From positions 470,643 through 534,642 of the forward strand of contig NZ_JAJNOD010000002.1 of the NCBI RefSeq assembly GCF_021044885.1: a stretch of 64,000 bases of DNA. The letters are read 5' to 3'. The DNA comes from Microbacterium nymphoidis. Lineage in GTDB: Bacteria; Actinomycetota; Actinomycetes; Actinomycetales; Microbacteriaceae. Made by a program: the position numbers and the translations under genes. This document shows positions 9,247 to 17,194 of the stretch, piece after piece (positions within the stretch are counted from its first letter, which is position 1; each line of letters starts with the position of its first letter). Under the pieces are notes generated by a model that saw only the letters and a program-made list of their open reading frames with translations, had not been told where the DNA came from and did not search any database.

Positions 9247-9555
9247 TCACGGGTGCGGGTGAACCGGTGTCGCCGCGATGTCACCCACCACGGTGGTCCA
9301 CGGCTCGGCCGTCCAGGCCACGACGACGCCGGCGTGCACGTACGGGTCCGCCCTGGCGAAGCGGCGAGCGTCGTCGAGGGCGTTGTCGCCCTGGAAGATG
9401 ATGAGCCCCGTTGCGGGGACTTCGCCGACGGCGCCACCGACGAGCAGCTCTCCCCGTTGCGCCGCTTCCCAGGCGTAGGCCAGGTGAGCGGCCCGATGCG
9501 CTTCGCGGGAAGTGAGGTAGTCGTCGGCATACGTGTACTGGAGCACGGCGTGCAT
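9247..9555 (-). CDS. YciI family protein
   Basis: A 102-residue protein of the YCII ferredoxin-like fold. Features seen are the opening strand MHAVLQYTYADDYLTSREAHRA with a His-bearing helix, a central LLVGGAVGEVPATGLIIF strand pair, and the family's FARADPYVHAGVV segment (consensus F...DPF...G). The biochemical role of most YciI proteins is unknown; some act as small hydrolases or dehalogenases. It is transcribed toward the RidA gene, tail to tail. A GAAAGG site lies 6 nt before the ATG. Confidence 0.8.
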   Translation of the reverse strand: MHAVLQYTYADDYLTSREAHRAAHLAYAWEAAQRGELLVGGAVGEVPATGLIIFQGDNALDDARRFARADPYVHAGVVVAWTAEPWTTVVGDIAATPVHPHP

Positions 9556-9622
9556 GGCTTGCCTTTCGTCGGCGGATCACCGGGTTTCGCGCCGGAGCGC
9601 GCGCGGTGATCTACTGGAGGTC

Positions 9623-10081
9623 ATGGTGACCATTGTGCCCGCGGATCTGACCGACACCCGAGTGATCGCGTTCCTGGAGGAGCACCTGCGCGACCTGGAG
9701 CCGACCGCTCCGGAGGAGAGCCGACACGCGCTGGATCTCACCGGGCTGCAGGCTCCGGGCGTGCGTGTCTGGACGGCCGTGGACGAGGACGCCGTTGTCG
9801 GCACGGTCGCTCTTGCGGCCCTCGAAGAGGGCCACGAAGAGCTCAAGAGCATGCGCTCGGACCCTGCTCGCCGGGGGCAGGGCATCGGACGTGCTCTGCT
9901 GGAGTTCGCGCTGGACGATGCCCGCAGCCGCGGCGTCAGCACCGTGTCACTGGAGACGGGCAGCGACGACTTCTTCGTCGCCGCGCGTTCGATGTACATG
10001 CGTGCCGGGTTCCGCGAGTGCGGTCCGTTCGGCAGCTACCGGGACGACCCGAACAGCGTCTACCTCACGCGCGAGATCTGA
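9623..10081 (+). CDS. GNAT family N-acetyltransferase
   Basis: The 152-residue product has the acetyl-CoA binding motif of GNAT enzymes in RSDPARRGQGIGRALLEFAL, followed by an SLETGSDDFFVAARSMYMRAGF segment that matches the acetyltransferase C-terminal part. Similar proteins are annotated as PhnO- or YhfO-like; the acceptor is unknown. The ATG at 9623 is preceded by a GGAGG ribosome site; a longer upstream reading frame would cross the divergent YciI gene and is rejected. It stands alone. Confidence 0.85.
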   Translation: MVTIVPADLTDTRVIAFLEEHLRDLEPTAPEESRHALDLTGLQAPGVRVWTAVDEDAVVGTVALAALEEGHEELKSMRSDPARRGQGIGRALLEFALDDARSRGVSTVSLETGSDDFFVAARSMYMRAGFRECGPFGSYRDDPNSVYLTREI

Positions 10082-10098
10082 GGGGGAGTTTCGCCCCC
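10082..10098. terminator. Short GC hairpin between convergent genes
   Basis: A GGGGG / CCCCC stem closes a 7-base loop immediately after the acetyltransferase stop codon. There is no T-tract, so its strength as a terminator is uncertain. Confidence 0.4.
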
Positions 10099-10151
10099 GT
10101 CCGGGTGGCCGCCGCGGGTGATCCGCGGATCTTGGGGCGTTGCGCAGCGTC

Positions 10152-10643
10152 CTAGCGCCGACGGCGCAGCGCCTTCATGTCAGCTTTCGGGAGCCCCAGC
10201 GCTCGTAGCTCATCCCATCGAAGCGAGATCGTCTGCAGGCGCTCGACATTCAGCGTCTCCGCTCCCCTCGGGATTCTCTGCCGGAGGGAAAGGCCGGCTT
10301 TCACGGCGCCGGCGAGTGCTGCGACGAGTGTTGAGACGAGGGCGGCGATGGCGATGTTGGAGCCGTCACGAACGAGGTCGTTGAAGGACAGCTCGCCGCC
10401 CCGGAAGAGCCAGAAGTAGCCCAGCACGCCGGCCATGCCGAACGCCGCCAGGGCGATGACGCCGAAGATCACGGCGCGGCGCGCACGCCTGAGCCGCTCG
10501 TGTCGCACGATGAGACGCGATCCGCGCTCGGCTTCCGCTAGTTCCTGGGCCGGCTGTTGCAGGATCTCGACCGAAGGGTTGTGTCCGACGATCTCGGTGA
10601 TCGTCGAGTTCACGATGTCGCCGCCCGCTGAGATGTCGCGCAT
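10152..10643 (-). CDS. Hypothetical membrane protein with two transmembrane segments
   Basis: About 163 residues are predicted from the ATG at 10643. An N-terminal soluble part (about 45 residues, Gln/Glu-rich helix) leads into a basic RHERLRRARR stretch, a membrane helix AVIFGVIALAAFGMAGVLGYFWLF and a second hydrophobic helix GSNIAIAALVSTLVAALAGAV, then a cytoplasmic Arg/Lys tail ending in ALRRRR. I recognise no family. A much longer frame on this strand (to 11288) exists only because it runs antisense through the next gene; its composition there is not protein-like. Neighbours give no hint of function. Confidence 0.55.
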   Translation of the reverse strand: MRDISAGGDIVNSTITEIVGHNPSVEILQQPAQELAEAERGSRLIVRHERLRRARRAVIFGVIALAAFGMAGVLGYFWLFRGGELSFNDLVRDGSNIAIAALVSTLVAALAGAVKAGLSLRQRIPRGAETLNVERLQTISLRWDELRALGLPKADMKALRRRR

Positions 10644-10819
10644 CCATGCCTCATATCTGGTCGCCGTGTGCCCTGCGACGATAGTGGACCTGATGCGGCG
10701 TTGGTGCGACGAGGGGGGAGTTGTGGACAACGGGAGGGGTCGCGGGAGGGCGGAGGAGCACCTCTCGCCGGCGTCGCGTCCGTGGTCCCCGGGCGGACGT
10801 CGCCCAGGGACCACGTGGG

Positions 10820-11842
10820 TCAGCGCCAGCCGAGGGCGGGCGCGACGTCGCGGATGATCGACTCGATCACATGGGTGTTGTATGCGACGCCGAGCTGGTT
10901 GGGAACCGTGAGCAGGAGGGTGTCCGCGGCGGCGATCGCCTCGTCCTCTGCGAGCTCGGCGATCAGCGTCTCCGGCTCGGCCGCGTAGGAGCGACCGAAG
11001 ATGGCCTGCCCCGAGTCGATGTAGCCGATCTGGTCGTTCTTCTCGCGGTTGAGGCCGAAGTAGCGGTGATCCTCCGGGGTGGTGAGCGCGAAGATGGAGC
11101 GGCTCACCGAGACGCGAGGCGTGCGCTCGTGCCCCGCCTCCTTCCACGCATCGCGGAAGAGCTCGATCTGACGGCGCTGCTGCACGTGGAACGGCTCGTC
11201 GGATTCGTGGTCCTTGAGGGTGGAGCTCATCAGGTTCATACCGGCGCGCGCGGCCCACTCCGCCGTGGCGTTGGAGCCGGCTCCCCACCAGATGCGATCG
11301 CGCAGACCCGGGGACTGGGGCTGGATACCCAGCGGGCCGCCGTGCGGGTTCGGGAACATCGGTCGGGGGTTCGGCTCGGCGAAGCGCGCGCCGTCGATCA
11401 CCTGCAGGAACACCTCGGTGTTCTGGCGCGCGACGTCGGCCATCGTCATGCCCTCCGGGGCGCCGTAGCCGAAGTGCTTCCAGCCGTCGATGACCTGTTC
11501 GGGTGAGCCACGGCTCACGCCCAGCTGCAGTCGGCCGTCGGAGATGAGATCGGCCGCCGCTGCATCCTCCGCCATGTAGAGCGGGTTCTCGTACCGCATG
11601 TCGATCACGCCGGTTCCGATCTCGATGCTCGAGGTCTTCGCACCGATCGCGGCCAGCAGGGGGAACGGGGATCCCAGCTGCTGAGCGTAGTGGTGCACCC
11701 GGAAGTACGCACCGTCCGCGCCGATCTCCTCAGCCGCGACCGCGAGGTCGATCGACTGGTGCAGCACGTCGGAGGCTGATCGCGTGCCGGAGTCGGGATG
11801 GTCGGTCCAGTGCCCGAACGACAGGAATCCGATGTTCTTCAT
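10820..11842 (-). CDS. LLM class (luciferase-like) flavin-dependent oxidoreductase
   Basis: The 340-residue protein has the luciferase-like monooxygenase barrel: MKNIGFLSFGHW at the start, EEIGADGAYFRVHHYAQQLGSPFPL, IEIGTGVIDMRYENPLYMAEDAAAADLISDGRLQLGVSRGSP, then the RIWWGAGSNATAEWAARAGMNLM flavin-site segment. These enzymes use FMNH2 or F420H2; which one cannot be told here. The N-terminal block matches the subgroup often called alkanal monooxygenase-like. It is monocistronic and its substrate is unknown. Confidence 0.88.
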   Translation of the reverse strand: MKNIGFLSFGHWTDHPDSGTRSASDVLHQSIDLAVAAEEIGADGAYFRVHHYAQQLGSPFPLLAAIGAKTSSIEIGTGVIDMRYENPLYMAEDAAAADLISDGRLQLGVSRGSPEQVIDGWKHFGYGAPEGMTMADVARQNTEVFLQVIDGARFAEPNPRPMFPNPHGGPLGIQPQSPGLRDRIWWGAGSNATAEWAARAGMNLMSSTLKDHESDEPFHVQQRRQIELFRDAWKEAGHERTPRVSVSRSIFALTTPEDHRYFGLNREKNDQIGYIDSGQAIFGRSYAAEPETLIAELAEDEAIAAADTLLLTVPNQLGVAYNTHVIESIIRDVAPALGWR

Positions 11843-11884
11843 GGTCGATGCAACCGAATGGATCTCGGCTTCATTCCCGATCCG

Positions 11885-12697
11885 TTAGCCGAGGCGAGTG
11901 ATGATCCGCTCACGGCTGACCGAGCGCACCACGAGGGCGAACACGATCACGTCCACGACCAGCAGCACGCCAGCCGCGATGAGTGCGACCCACAGGTCGA
12001 AGAGCATCAGGCCGGTCGCCTGGCCCACGATCAGCGCGAGGACGGGCAGGATCACCAGGACCGCCAGTCCCTGCGCCCCCTGCATCGTGGTGGATCGCCC
12101 CGACACCGCGACGATGAGGGTGATCGCCAGCACGGCCACCAGGGGCACGAGGAGCAGGATGACGACGTACCAGGTGGCGGTGGGGAAGAACGCGCCGCCC
12201 ATCACGGGCCCGCCGAGAACCGTGACCACGATCGTGTACATCACGAATGACGTCCAGGCGACGCCGACGGAGGGGATCAGGGACGCGATCACCTTGCCGA
12301 GCACCAGCTCCCGATCCGTGAGCGGGGTGTACAGCAGGCCCTCGATCGTTCGCCGTTCCTTCTCGCCGACGAACGCCGAGGCCGCAGTGACGGACGCCAC
12401 GAGGATCGGAATGAGCAGGAACATCGGCGCCATGAAGAACACGATGACCGCGTAGATCACCGTCTGCTGCGTGTTCAGCCCGTCTGGCACGAAACCGGCG
12501 GGAAGGTTCTCCAGAAACGGACGAACGCCGTTGATGGAGGACAGCAGTGCTGGGTTGCCGCCCAGCAGGATGACCGCCGAGGGGATGAGCACCACGAGGA
12601 TCAGCGGCACCACGAGAATCGGCGCGAGGGCCTGCTTGTTGCGCATCACTTCGAGGAGGTCCTTGCGGACGAGAGTCAGCACCCGCTGGCGGTTCAT
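11885..12697 (-). CDS. ABC-2 type transporter permease (NatB-like)
   Basis: A 270-residue membrane protein with the layout of ABC exporter permeases: MNRQRVLTLVRKDLLEVMRNKQAL (cytoplasmic coupling helix), a first membrane helix (LAPILVVPLILVVLIPSAVILL), a large external loop, then five further hydrophobic segments. The ASAFVGEKERRTIEGLLYTPLTDRELVLGK segment is the conserved cytoplasmic block of NatB/YhaP-type permeases. Its start overlaps the stop of the ATPase gene upstream (12694-12697). Together they form an exporter for an unknown substrate; related NatAB pumps export Na+. Confidence 0.88.
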   Translation of the reverse strand: MNRQRVLTLVRKDLLEVMRNKQALAPILVVPLILVVLIPSAVILLGGNPALLSSINGVRPFLENLPAGFVPDGLNTQQTVIYAVIVFFMAPMFLLIPILVASVTAASAFVGEKERRTIEGLLYTPLTDRELVLGKVIASLIPSVGVAWTSFVMYTIVVTVLGGPVMGGAFFPTATWYVVILLLVPLVAVLAITLIVAVSGRSTTMQGAQGLAVLVILPVLALIVGQATGLMLFDLWVALIAAGVLLVVDVIVFALVVRSVSRERIITRLG

Positions 12698-13644
12698 GCG
12701 ACGGCCTTTCCGGAGTCGATCGAGCTGCGACGCGCATCATCGACCGTGGCGAAGTAGAGATCCTGCACGGTGGGCCGCTGGGGAACGGCCGCGTGGATGC
12801 GCACCCCTGCCGCGGCGAGCGCGGCGATTGCCCGCTCGGTGTCCGAATCCGAAGCGGCCTGCACCGCGATACCGGTGGGCGTCAGGGCCGCACCGGGAAC
12901 GAGGGTGGCCGCGACGGCGGGGTCGCCGGCCACGTCGATGCGTACGGTGGTCGTCGGCCACCGGCGGGCGATGAGCTCGTCGATATCGCCCTGTGCCACC
13001 AGCGCTCCGCCGACCAGCACGCCCACGTCGGAGCAGAGGGCATCCAGCCCCGCCAGCTGATGTGTGCAGATCACCACGGTCAGTTCGGTATCGCGCATGA
13101 GGGTTGTGAGATCGGCGATGAGGTCCTCCGTCGCCTCCGGGTCCAGGCCTGCGGTGGGCTCGTCGAGGAACAGCAGGTGAGGGCGCGGCAGAAGAGCACG
13201 TCCCACGGCCAGTTTCTGGCGCATGCCCTTGCTGAACGAGCCGACGGCGGAGGAAGCACGATCGCTCAGGGACATCATCTCCAGGACCTCGTCGGCACGG
13301 CGGCGCAGCTCGGAGCGGCGGAGGCCGTAGAAGCCGCCCCACACCTCCAGGTTCTCGCGAGCGGTCAGCGTGGCGTACAGCTCCGTATCCGTCTGCACCC
13401 CGATGCGCTCGCGGAGCCGGTCTGCATTCGTCGGCGTGAGCTGCTCGCCGAACACGGAGACGGTCCCGGCGGTGGGAGCGATCAGGCCGGTGATGAGTCG
13501 GAGGGTCGTGGTCTTCCCGGCCCCGTTCGGCCCGAGCAAGCCGTACGCACGCCCGGGTCGAACGTGGAGATCCAGCCCCCGCACCACGGTGCGCTCGCCG
13601 TACTTCTTTTCCAGCTTGCGTGTGGCGATGACGGTCTCGCTCAT
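12694..13644 (-). CDS. ABC exporter ATP-binding protein (NatA-like)
   Basis: This 316-residue ATPase has Walker A GPNGAGKTT, signature SFSKGMRQKLAVGRALL, Walker B LLFLDEPTAGLD and the switch His in VVICTHQLAGLD, in the order and spacing of the DrrA/NatA/CcmA group of exporters. The C-terminal 90 residues are an extra domain of the kind seen in drug and sodium exporters. It is followed directly by its permease with a four-base overlap. A GAGGGAG site lies before the ATG, and an AT-rich promoter-like patch lies 30 bp upstream. Confidence 0.92.
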   Translation of the reverse strand: MSETVIATRKLEKKYGERTVVRGLDLHVRPGRAYGLLGPNGAGKTTTLRLITGLIAPTAGTVSVFGEQLTPTNADRLRERIGVQTDTELYATLTARENLEVWGGFYGLRRSELRRRADEVLEMMSLSDRASSAVGSFSKGMRQKLAVGRALLPRPHLLFLDEPTAGLDPEATEDLIADLTTLMRDTELTVVICTHQLAGLDALCSDVGVLVGGALVAQGDIDELIARRWPTTTVRIDVAGDPAVAATLVPGAALTPTGIAVQAASDSDTERAIAALAAAGVRIHAAVPQRPTVQDLYFATVDDARRSSIDSGKAVA

Positions 13645-13674
13645 GGCCGGCTCCCTCGATTTGGTTCTATTTCA

Positions 13675-13680
13675 ACTATA
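13675..13680 (-). promoter_or_regulatory. Candidate -10 box in an AT-rich patch upstream of the ABC exporter
   Basis: On the minus strand TATAGT lies about 30 nt before the ATP-binding gene, inside an AT-rich stretch (13660-13690) that contrasts with the GC-rich surroundings. Imperfect repeats of the form TAGTT / ATAGTT overlap it and could be a repressor site. No regulator gene lies next to it. Confidence 0.4.
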
Positions 13681-13743
13681 ACTAATCGAACGACGATGTC
13701 GATCGGGGTCACACGGGCCGTGACGGCTCCGGCTCGCGGGTAA

Positions 13744-14886
<1,143 letters not shown>

Positions 14887-14894
14887 GCCGTCAT

Positions 14895-14929
14895 CCGGTG
14901 AGGCGGGCGGCATTCGTCCGCCCCACCGG
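14895..14929 (+). terminator. Terminator-like hairpin after asd
   Basis: Twelve-base arms CCGGTGAGGCGG and CCGCCCCACCGG, with one wobble pair, close an 11-base loop starting 9 nt after the asd stop. There is no T-tract, as is common in this genome type. Confidence 0.6.
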
Positions 14930-14975
14930 CGCCTTCGTCATGCACACACTGGCAGAGCGAGGGTCAATCCCGGCC

Positions 14976-14981
14976 TAGACT
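14976..14981 (+). promoter_or_regulatory. -10 box TAGACT giving a leaderless mqo transcript
   Basis: TAGACT ends exactly 6 nt before the GTG start of mqo, and there is no Shine-Dalgarno sequence. Transcription would begin at the start codon itself. I see no convincing -35 box. Confidence 0.6.
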
Positions 14982-14987
14982 TGTCTG

Positions 14988-16445
14988 GTGACCGAAACCG
15001 TAGACGTCGTCCTCATCGGCGGTGGCGTGATGAGCGCCACCTTGGGCACCTTCCTCTCGGAGCTGCAGCCCGACTGGAAGATCACCGTCTTCGAGCGACT
15101 GAGCGAAGTCGCCGAGGAGAGCTCCAACGCCTGGAACAACGCCGGCACCGGACACTCCGCCCTGTGTGAGCTGAACTACATGCCCGAGGGCAAGGACGGG
15201 TCCCTCGACCCGGCCAAGGCCATCAGCATCAACGAGCAGTTCCAGCAGAGCCGCCAGCTGTGGTCCAGCCTGGTGGAGCGCGGGGTGCTGCACGATCCGT
15301 CCTCGTTCATCAACACGGCACCGCACATGACCTTCGTCCGTGGTGAGAAGGACGTGGATTACCTCCGCCGCCGCTACGAGGTCCTCAAGGAGCAGCCGCT
15401 CTTCGAGGGCATCGAGTTCTCCACCGACTCGCGCGTGATCAACACGTGGGCGCCGCTGCTCATGCAGAAGCGCGTTGCGGGGGAGCCCTTCGCGGCCACC
15501 CGTGTGCCCAGCGGCACCGACGTGGACTTCGGTGAGGTCACGCGCCAGATGTTCGCCAACCTGGTCGAGAAGGGCGCCACCCTCCAGACCAACACCGAGG
15601 TGAAGAGCCTCAAGCGCATGAAGGACGGCACCTGGCGCATCAGCTACCGCCGTTCGCTGGGCAAGACTCCCGGTGAGATCCGGGCGCGCTTCGTGTTCGT
15701 GGGCGCGGGCGGATGGGCGCTCAAGCTGCTCCAGAACTCGGGCATTCCCGAGATCAAGGGATACGGCTGCTTCCCCATCGGCGGCCAGTGGCTGATGACC
15801 AGCAACCCCGAGATCGTCGCCCAGCACCGGGCCAAGGTCTACTCGCAGGCTGCCGTCGGTGCGCCCCCCATGTCGGTGCCGCACCTGGACACCCGTGTGG
15901 TCAACGGCGAGACCAGCCTGCTGTTCGGCCCGTTCGCGACGTTCACGCCGAAGTTCCTGAAGAAGGGCCGGTTCACGGACATCGTCACGCAGGTGCGCTT
16001 CGGCAACCTGTTCTCCATGCTCAAGGTGGCCTTCACCAACTTCGGCCTGATCAAGTACCTGGTGTCGGAGCTGGCGAAGAATCACCGACGCAAGGTGGAG
16101 AGCCTCCGCGAGTTCATGCCCACCGCGAAGGACTCCGACTGGAAGCTCCTGCAGGCCGGTCAGCGCGCTCAGGTGATGAAGGGCGGCAAGCTCCAGTTCG
16201 GTACCGAGGTGGTCGCCCACCAGGACGGATCGATCGCCGGTCTGCTCGGTGCCTCGCCCGGTGCTTCCACCGCCGTCTCGATCATGCTGGATCTGCTGAA
16301 GACGTGCTTCCCCGACCGCATCGAGGCGTGGCAGCCGGAGCTGAAGAAGCTGATCCCCAGCTACGGCGAGAAGCTCAACGGCAACCCGCAGGCGGCCGCC
16401 GCCGAGTTCGCCGCCACCGCCGAGACGCTGCGCCTCTCCGCCTGA
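14988..16445 (+). CDS. mqo: Malate:quinone oxidoreductase
   Basis: The 485-residue flavoprotein oxidises malate to oxaloacetate and passes electrons to the quinone pool at the membrane face. It has the FAD-binding VVLIGGGVMSATLGT near residues 7-20, ESSNAWNNAGTGHSALCELNY (conserved Mqo block), SRVINTWAPLLM and the C-terminal GASPGASTAVSIMLDLL flavin segment. Length and motifs fit the Mqo family throughout. The start is GTG at 14988, set by the -10 box 6 nt upstream; the reading frame has no earlier usable start. Mqo commonly replaces or supplements NAD-malate dehydrogenase in actinobacteria. Confidence 0.95.
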   Translation: MTETVDVVLIGGGVMSATLGTFLSELQPDWKITVFERLSEVAEESSNAWNNAGTGHSALCELNYMPEGKDGSLDPAKAISINEQFQQSRQLWSSLVERGVLHDPSSFINTAPHMTFVRGEKDVDYLRRRYEVLKEQPLFEGIEFSTDSRVINTWAPLLMQKRVAGEPFAATRVPSGTDVDFGEVTRQMFANLVEKGATLQTNTEVKSLKRMKDGTWRISYRRSLGKTPGEIRARFVFVGAGGWALKLLQNSGIPEIKGYGCFPIGGQWLMTSNPEIVAQHRAKVYSQAAVGAPPMSVPHLDTRVVNGETSLLFGPFATFTPKFLKKGRFTDIVTQVRFGNLFSMLKVAFTNFGLIKYLVSELAKNHRRKVESLREFMPTAKDSDWKLLQAGQRAQVMKGGKLQFGTEVVAHQDGSIAGLLGASPGASTAVSIMLDLLKTCFPDRIEAWQPELKKLIPSYGEKLNGNPQAAAAEFAATAETLRLSA

Positions 16446-16460
16446 CGCGCGCCCGTCGCG

Positions 16461-16575
16461 GGTGGTCTCACGATCTTCCGACATCGCGGCGCTGACATGC
16501 AGTTCCTGAGACCACCGAACGGTGTGGTCTCAGGAACTGCTGCTGTCGGCGGGCATCGGCGCACTTTCTGAGACC
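16461..16575. repeat. Nested inverted repeats built on GGTCTCA / TGAGACC
   Basis: Four copies of the heptamer lie in alternating orientation (16464, 16507, 16527 and 16569, approximately). The central pair is a perfect hairpin: 17-base arms GCAGTTCCTGAGACCAC at 16499-16515 and its complement at 16524-16540, with an 8-base loop. It may terminate mqo transcription, but its size and nested form look like a REP-type intergenic element. Confidence 0.7.
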
Positions 16576-16621
16576 GGCGGACGTCGGGCGCCGGCGGCTG
16601 CGACGGGTATCCGGCGGCTAG

Positions 16622-16685
16622 GTGTGGCGGCGGCTGCGTCTGACGGCGGCTCCGTCTGGCGGCGGGTACGTCTGGCGGCGGCTAG
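16622..16685 (+). repeat. Four 16-bp tandem repeats abutting a promoter
   Basis: Units of the form GTCTGGCGGCGGCTNN repeat four times with a few substitutions. The last unit ends at the base before the -10 box of the next gene, so copy number would change the spacer and upstream region of that promoter. Confidence 0.7.
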
Positions 16686-16691
16686 TAGGCT
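16686..16691 (+). promoter_or_regulatory. -10 box TAGGCT for leaderless DNA glycosylase gene
   Basis: TAGGCT is followed by exactly 6 nt and then ATG, without a ribosome site. It directly follows the 16-bp tandem repeats. Confidence 0.55.
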
Positions 16692-16697
16692 CGATCC

Positions 16698-17144
16698 ATG
16701 CGCCTCTGGTCTCTGGATCCGTCCATCCTCGACCGGGCCGCGCTCATCGCGTGCTGGCGTGAAGGACTGCTGGCGCAGAAGGTTCTCGCGGGAGGGACGC
16801 GCGGGTACACCCGCCACCCTCAGCTGGAACGATTTCGTGGGGCGGGTGATCCGGCCGCAGCGATCGCTCATTTCCTCACGGCGCTGCAGGTCGAGGCGAC
16901 CGCGCGCGGCTACCGCTTCGATGCGACCCGCATCGGCGTCCCGGACGCGGAGAACCCGCGAATTCCGGTGACCGAGGGTCAGCTCGCGTATGAACTGGAG
17001 TGGTTGCGCGCCAAGGTGATCGTGCGGGATCCCGAGTGGCTGCCGAGACTCACCGACCCCGCGGCCGCTCCGTCATTCGTCACGATCCCCGGTCCGATCG
17101 AGTCGTGGGAGCGCGGCGTCCCGCTCGGCGCGGCCACGGCGTAG
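16698..17144 (+). CDS. Pyrimidine dimer DNA glycosylase family protein
   Basis: The 148-residue protein starts [20 protein letters not shown] and continues with [25 protein letters not shown], the N-terminal blocks of the small pyrimidine-dimer glycosylase/endonuclease V-like family widespread in actinobacteria. Such proteins are thought to excise UV photoproducts. Note that T4 endonuclease V uses an N-terminal Thr after Met removal; here residue 2 is Arg, so the phage chemistry cannot simply be assumed. The next gene is a RecQ helicase with a different start signal, giving a DNA-repair neighbourhood. The start is fixed by the -10 box 6 nt upstream. Confidence 0.78.
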   Translation: MRLWSLDPSILDRAALIACWREGLLAQKVLAGGTRGYTRHPQLERFRGAGDPAAAIAHFLTALQVEATARGYRFDATRIGVPDAENPRIPVTEGQLAYELEWLRAKVIVRDPEWLPRLTDPAAAPSFVTIPGPIESWERGVPLGAATA

Positions 17145-17194
17145 GCGCCTCTCCTGGACCTGCCGATGTCGGTGGCTCGTGGCAGGGTGGAGTG

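Noticed and set aside
10644..11288. N-terminal extension of the minus-strand hypothetical membrane protein
   Set aside because: The extra 215 residues run parallel to the LLM oxidoreductase gene in another frame and have an Arg/Pro/His-rich shadow composition.
14964..16484. 506-residue open frame antisense to mqo
   Set aside because: It mirrors the mqo codon structure, is His/Gln/Arg-rich with no family motif, and mqo is certain on the other strand. The same holds for long antisense frames at 2314-3762, 40136-42016, 42473-44182 and 61246-63042.
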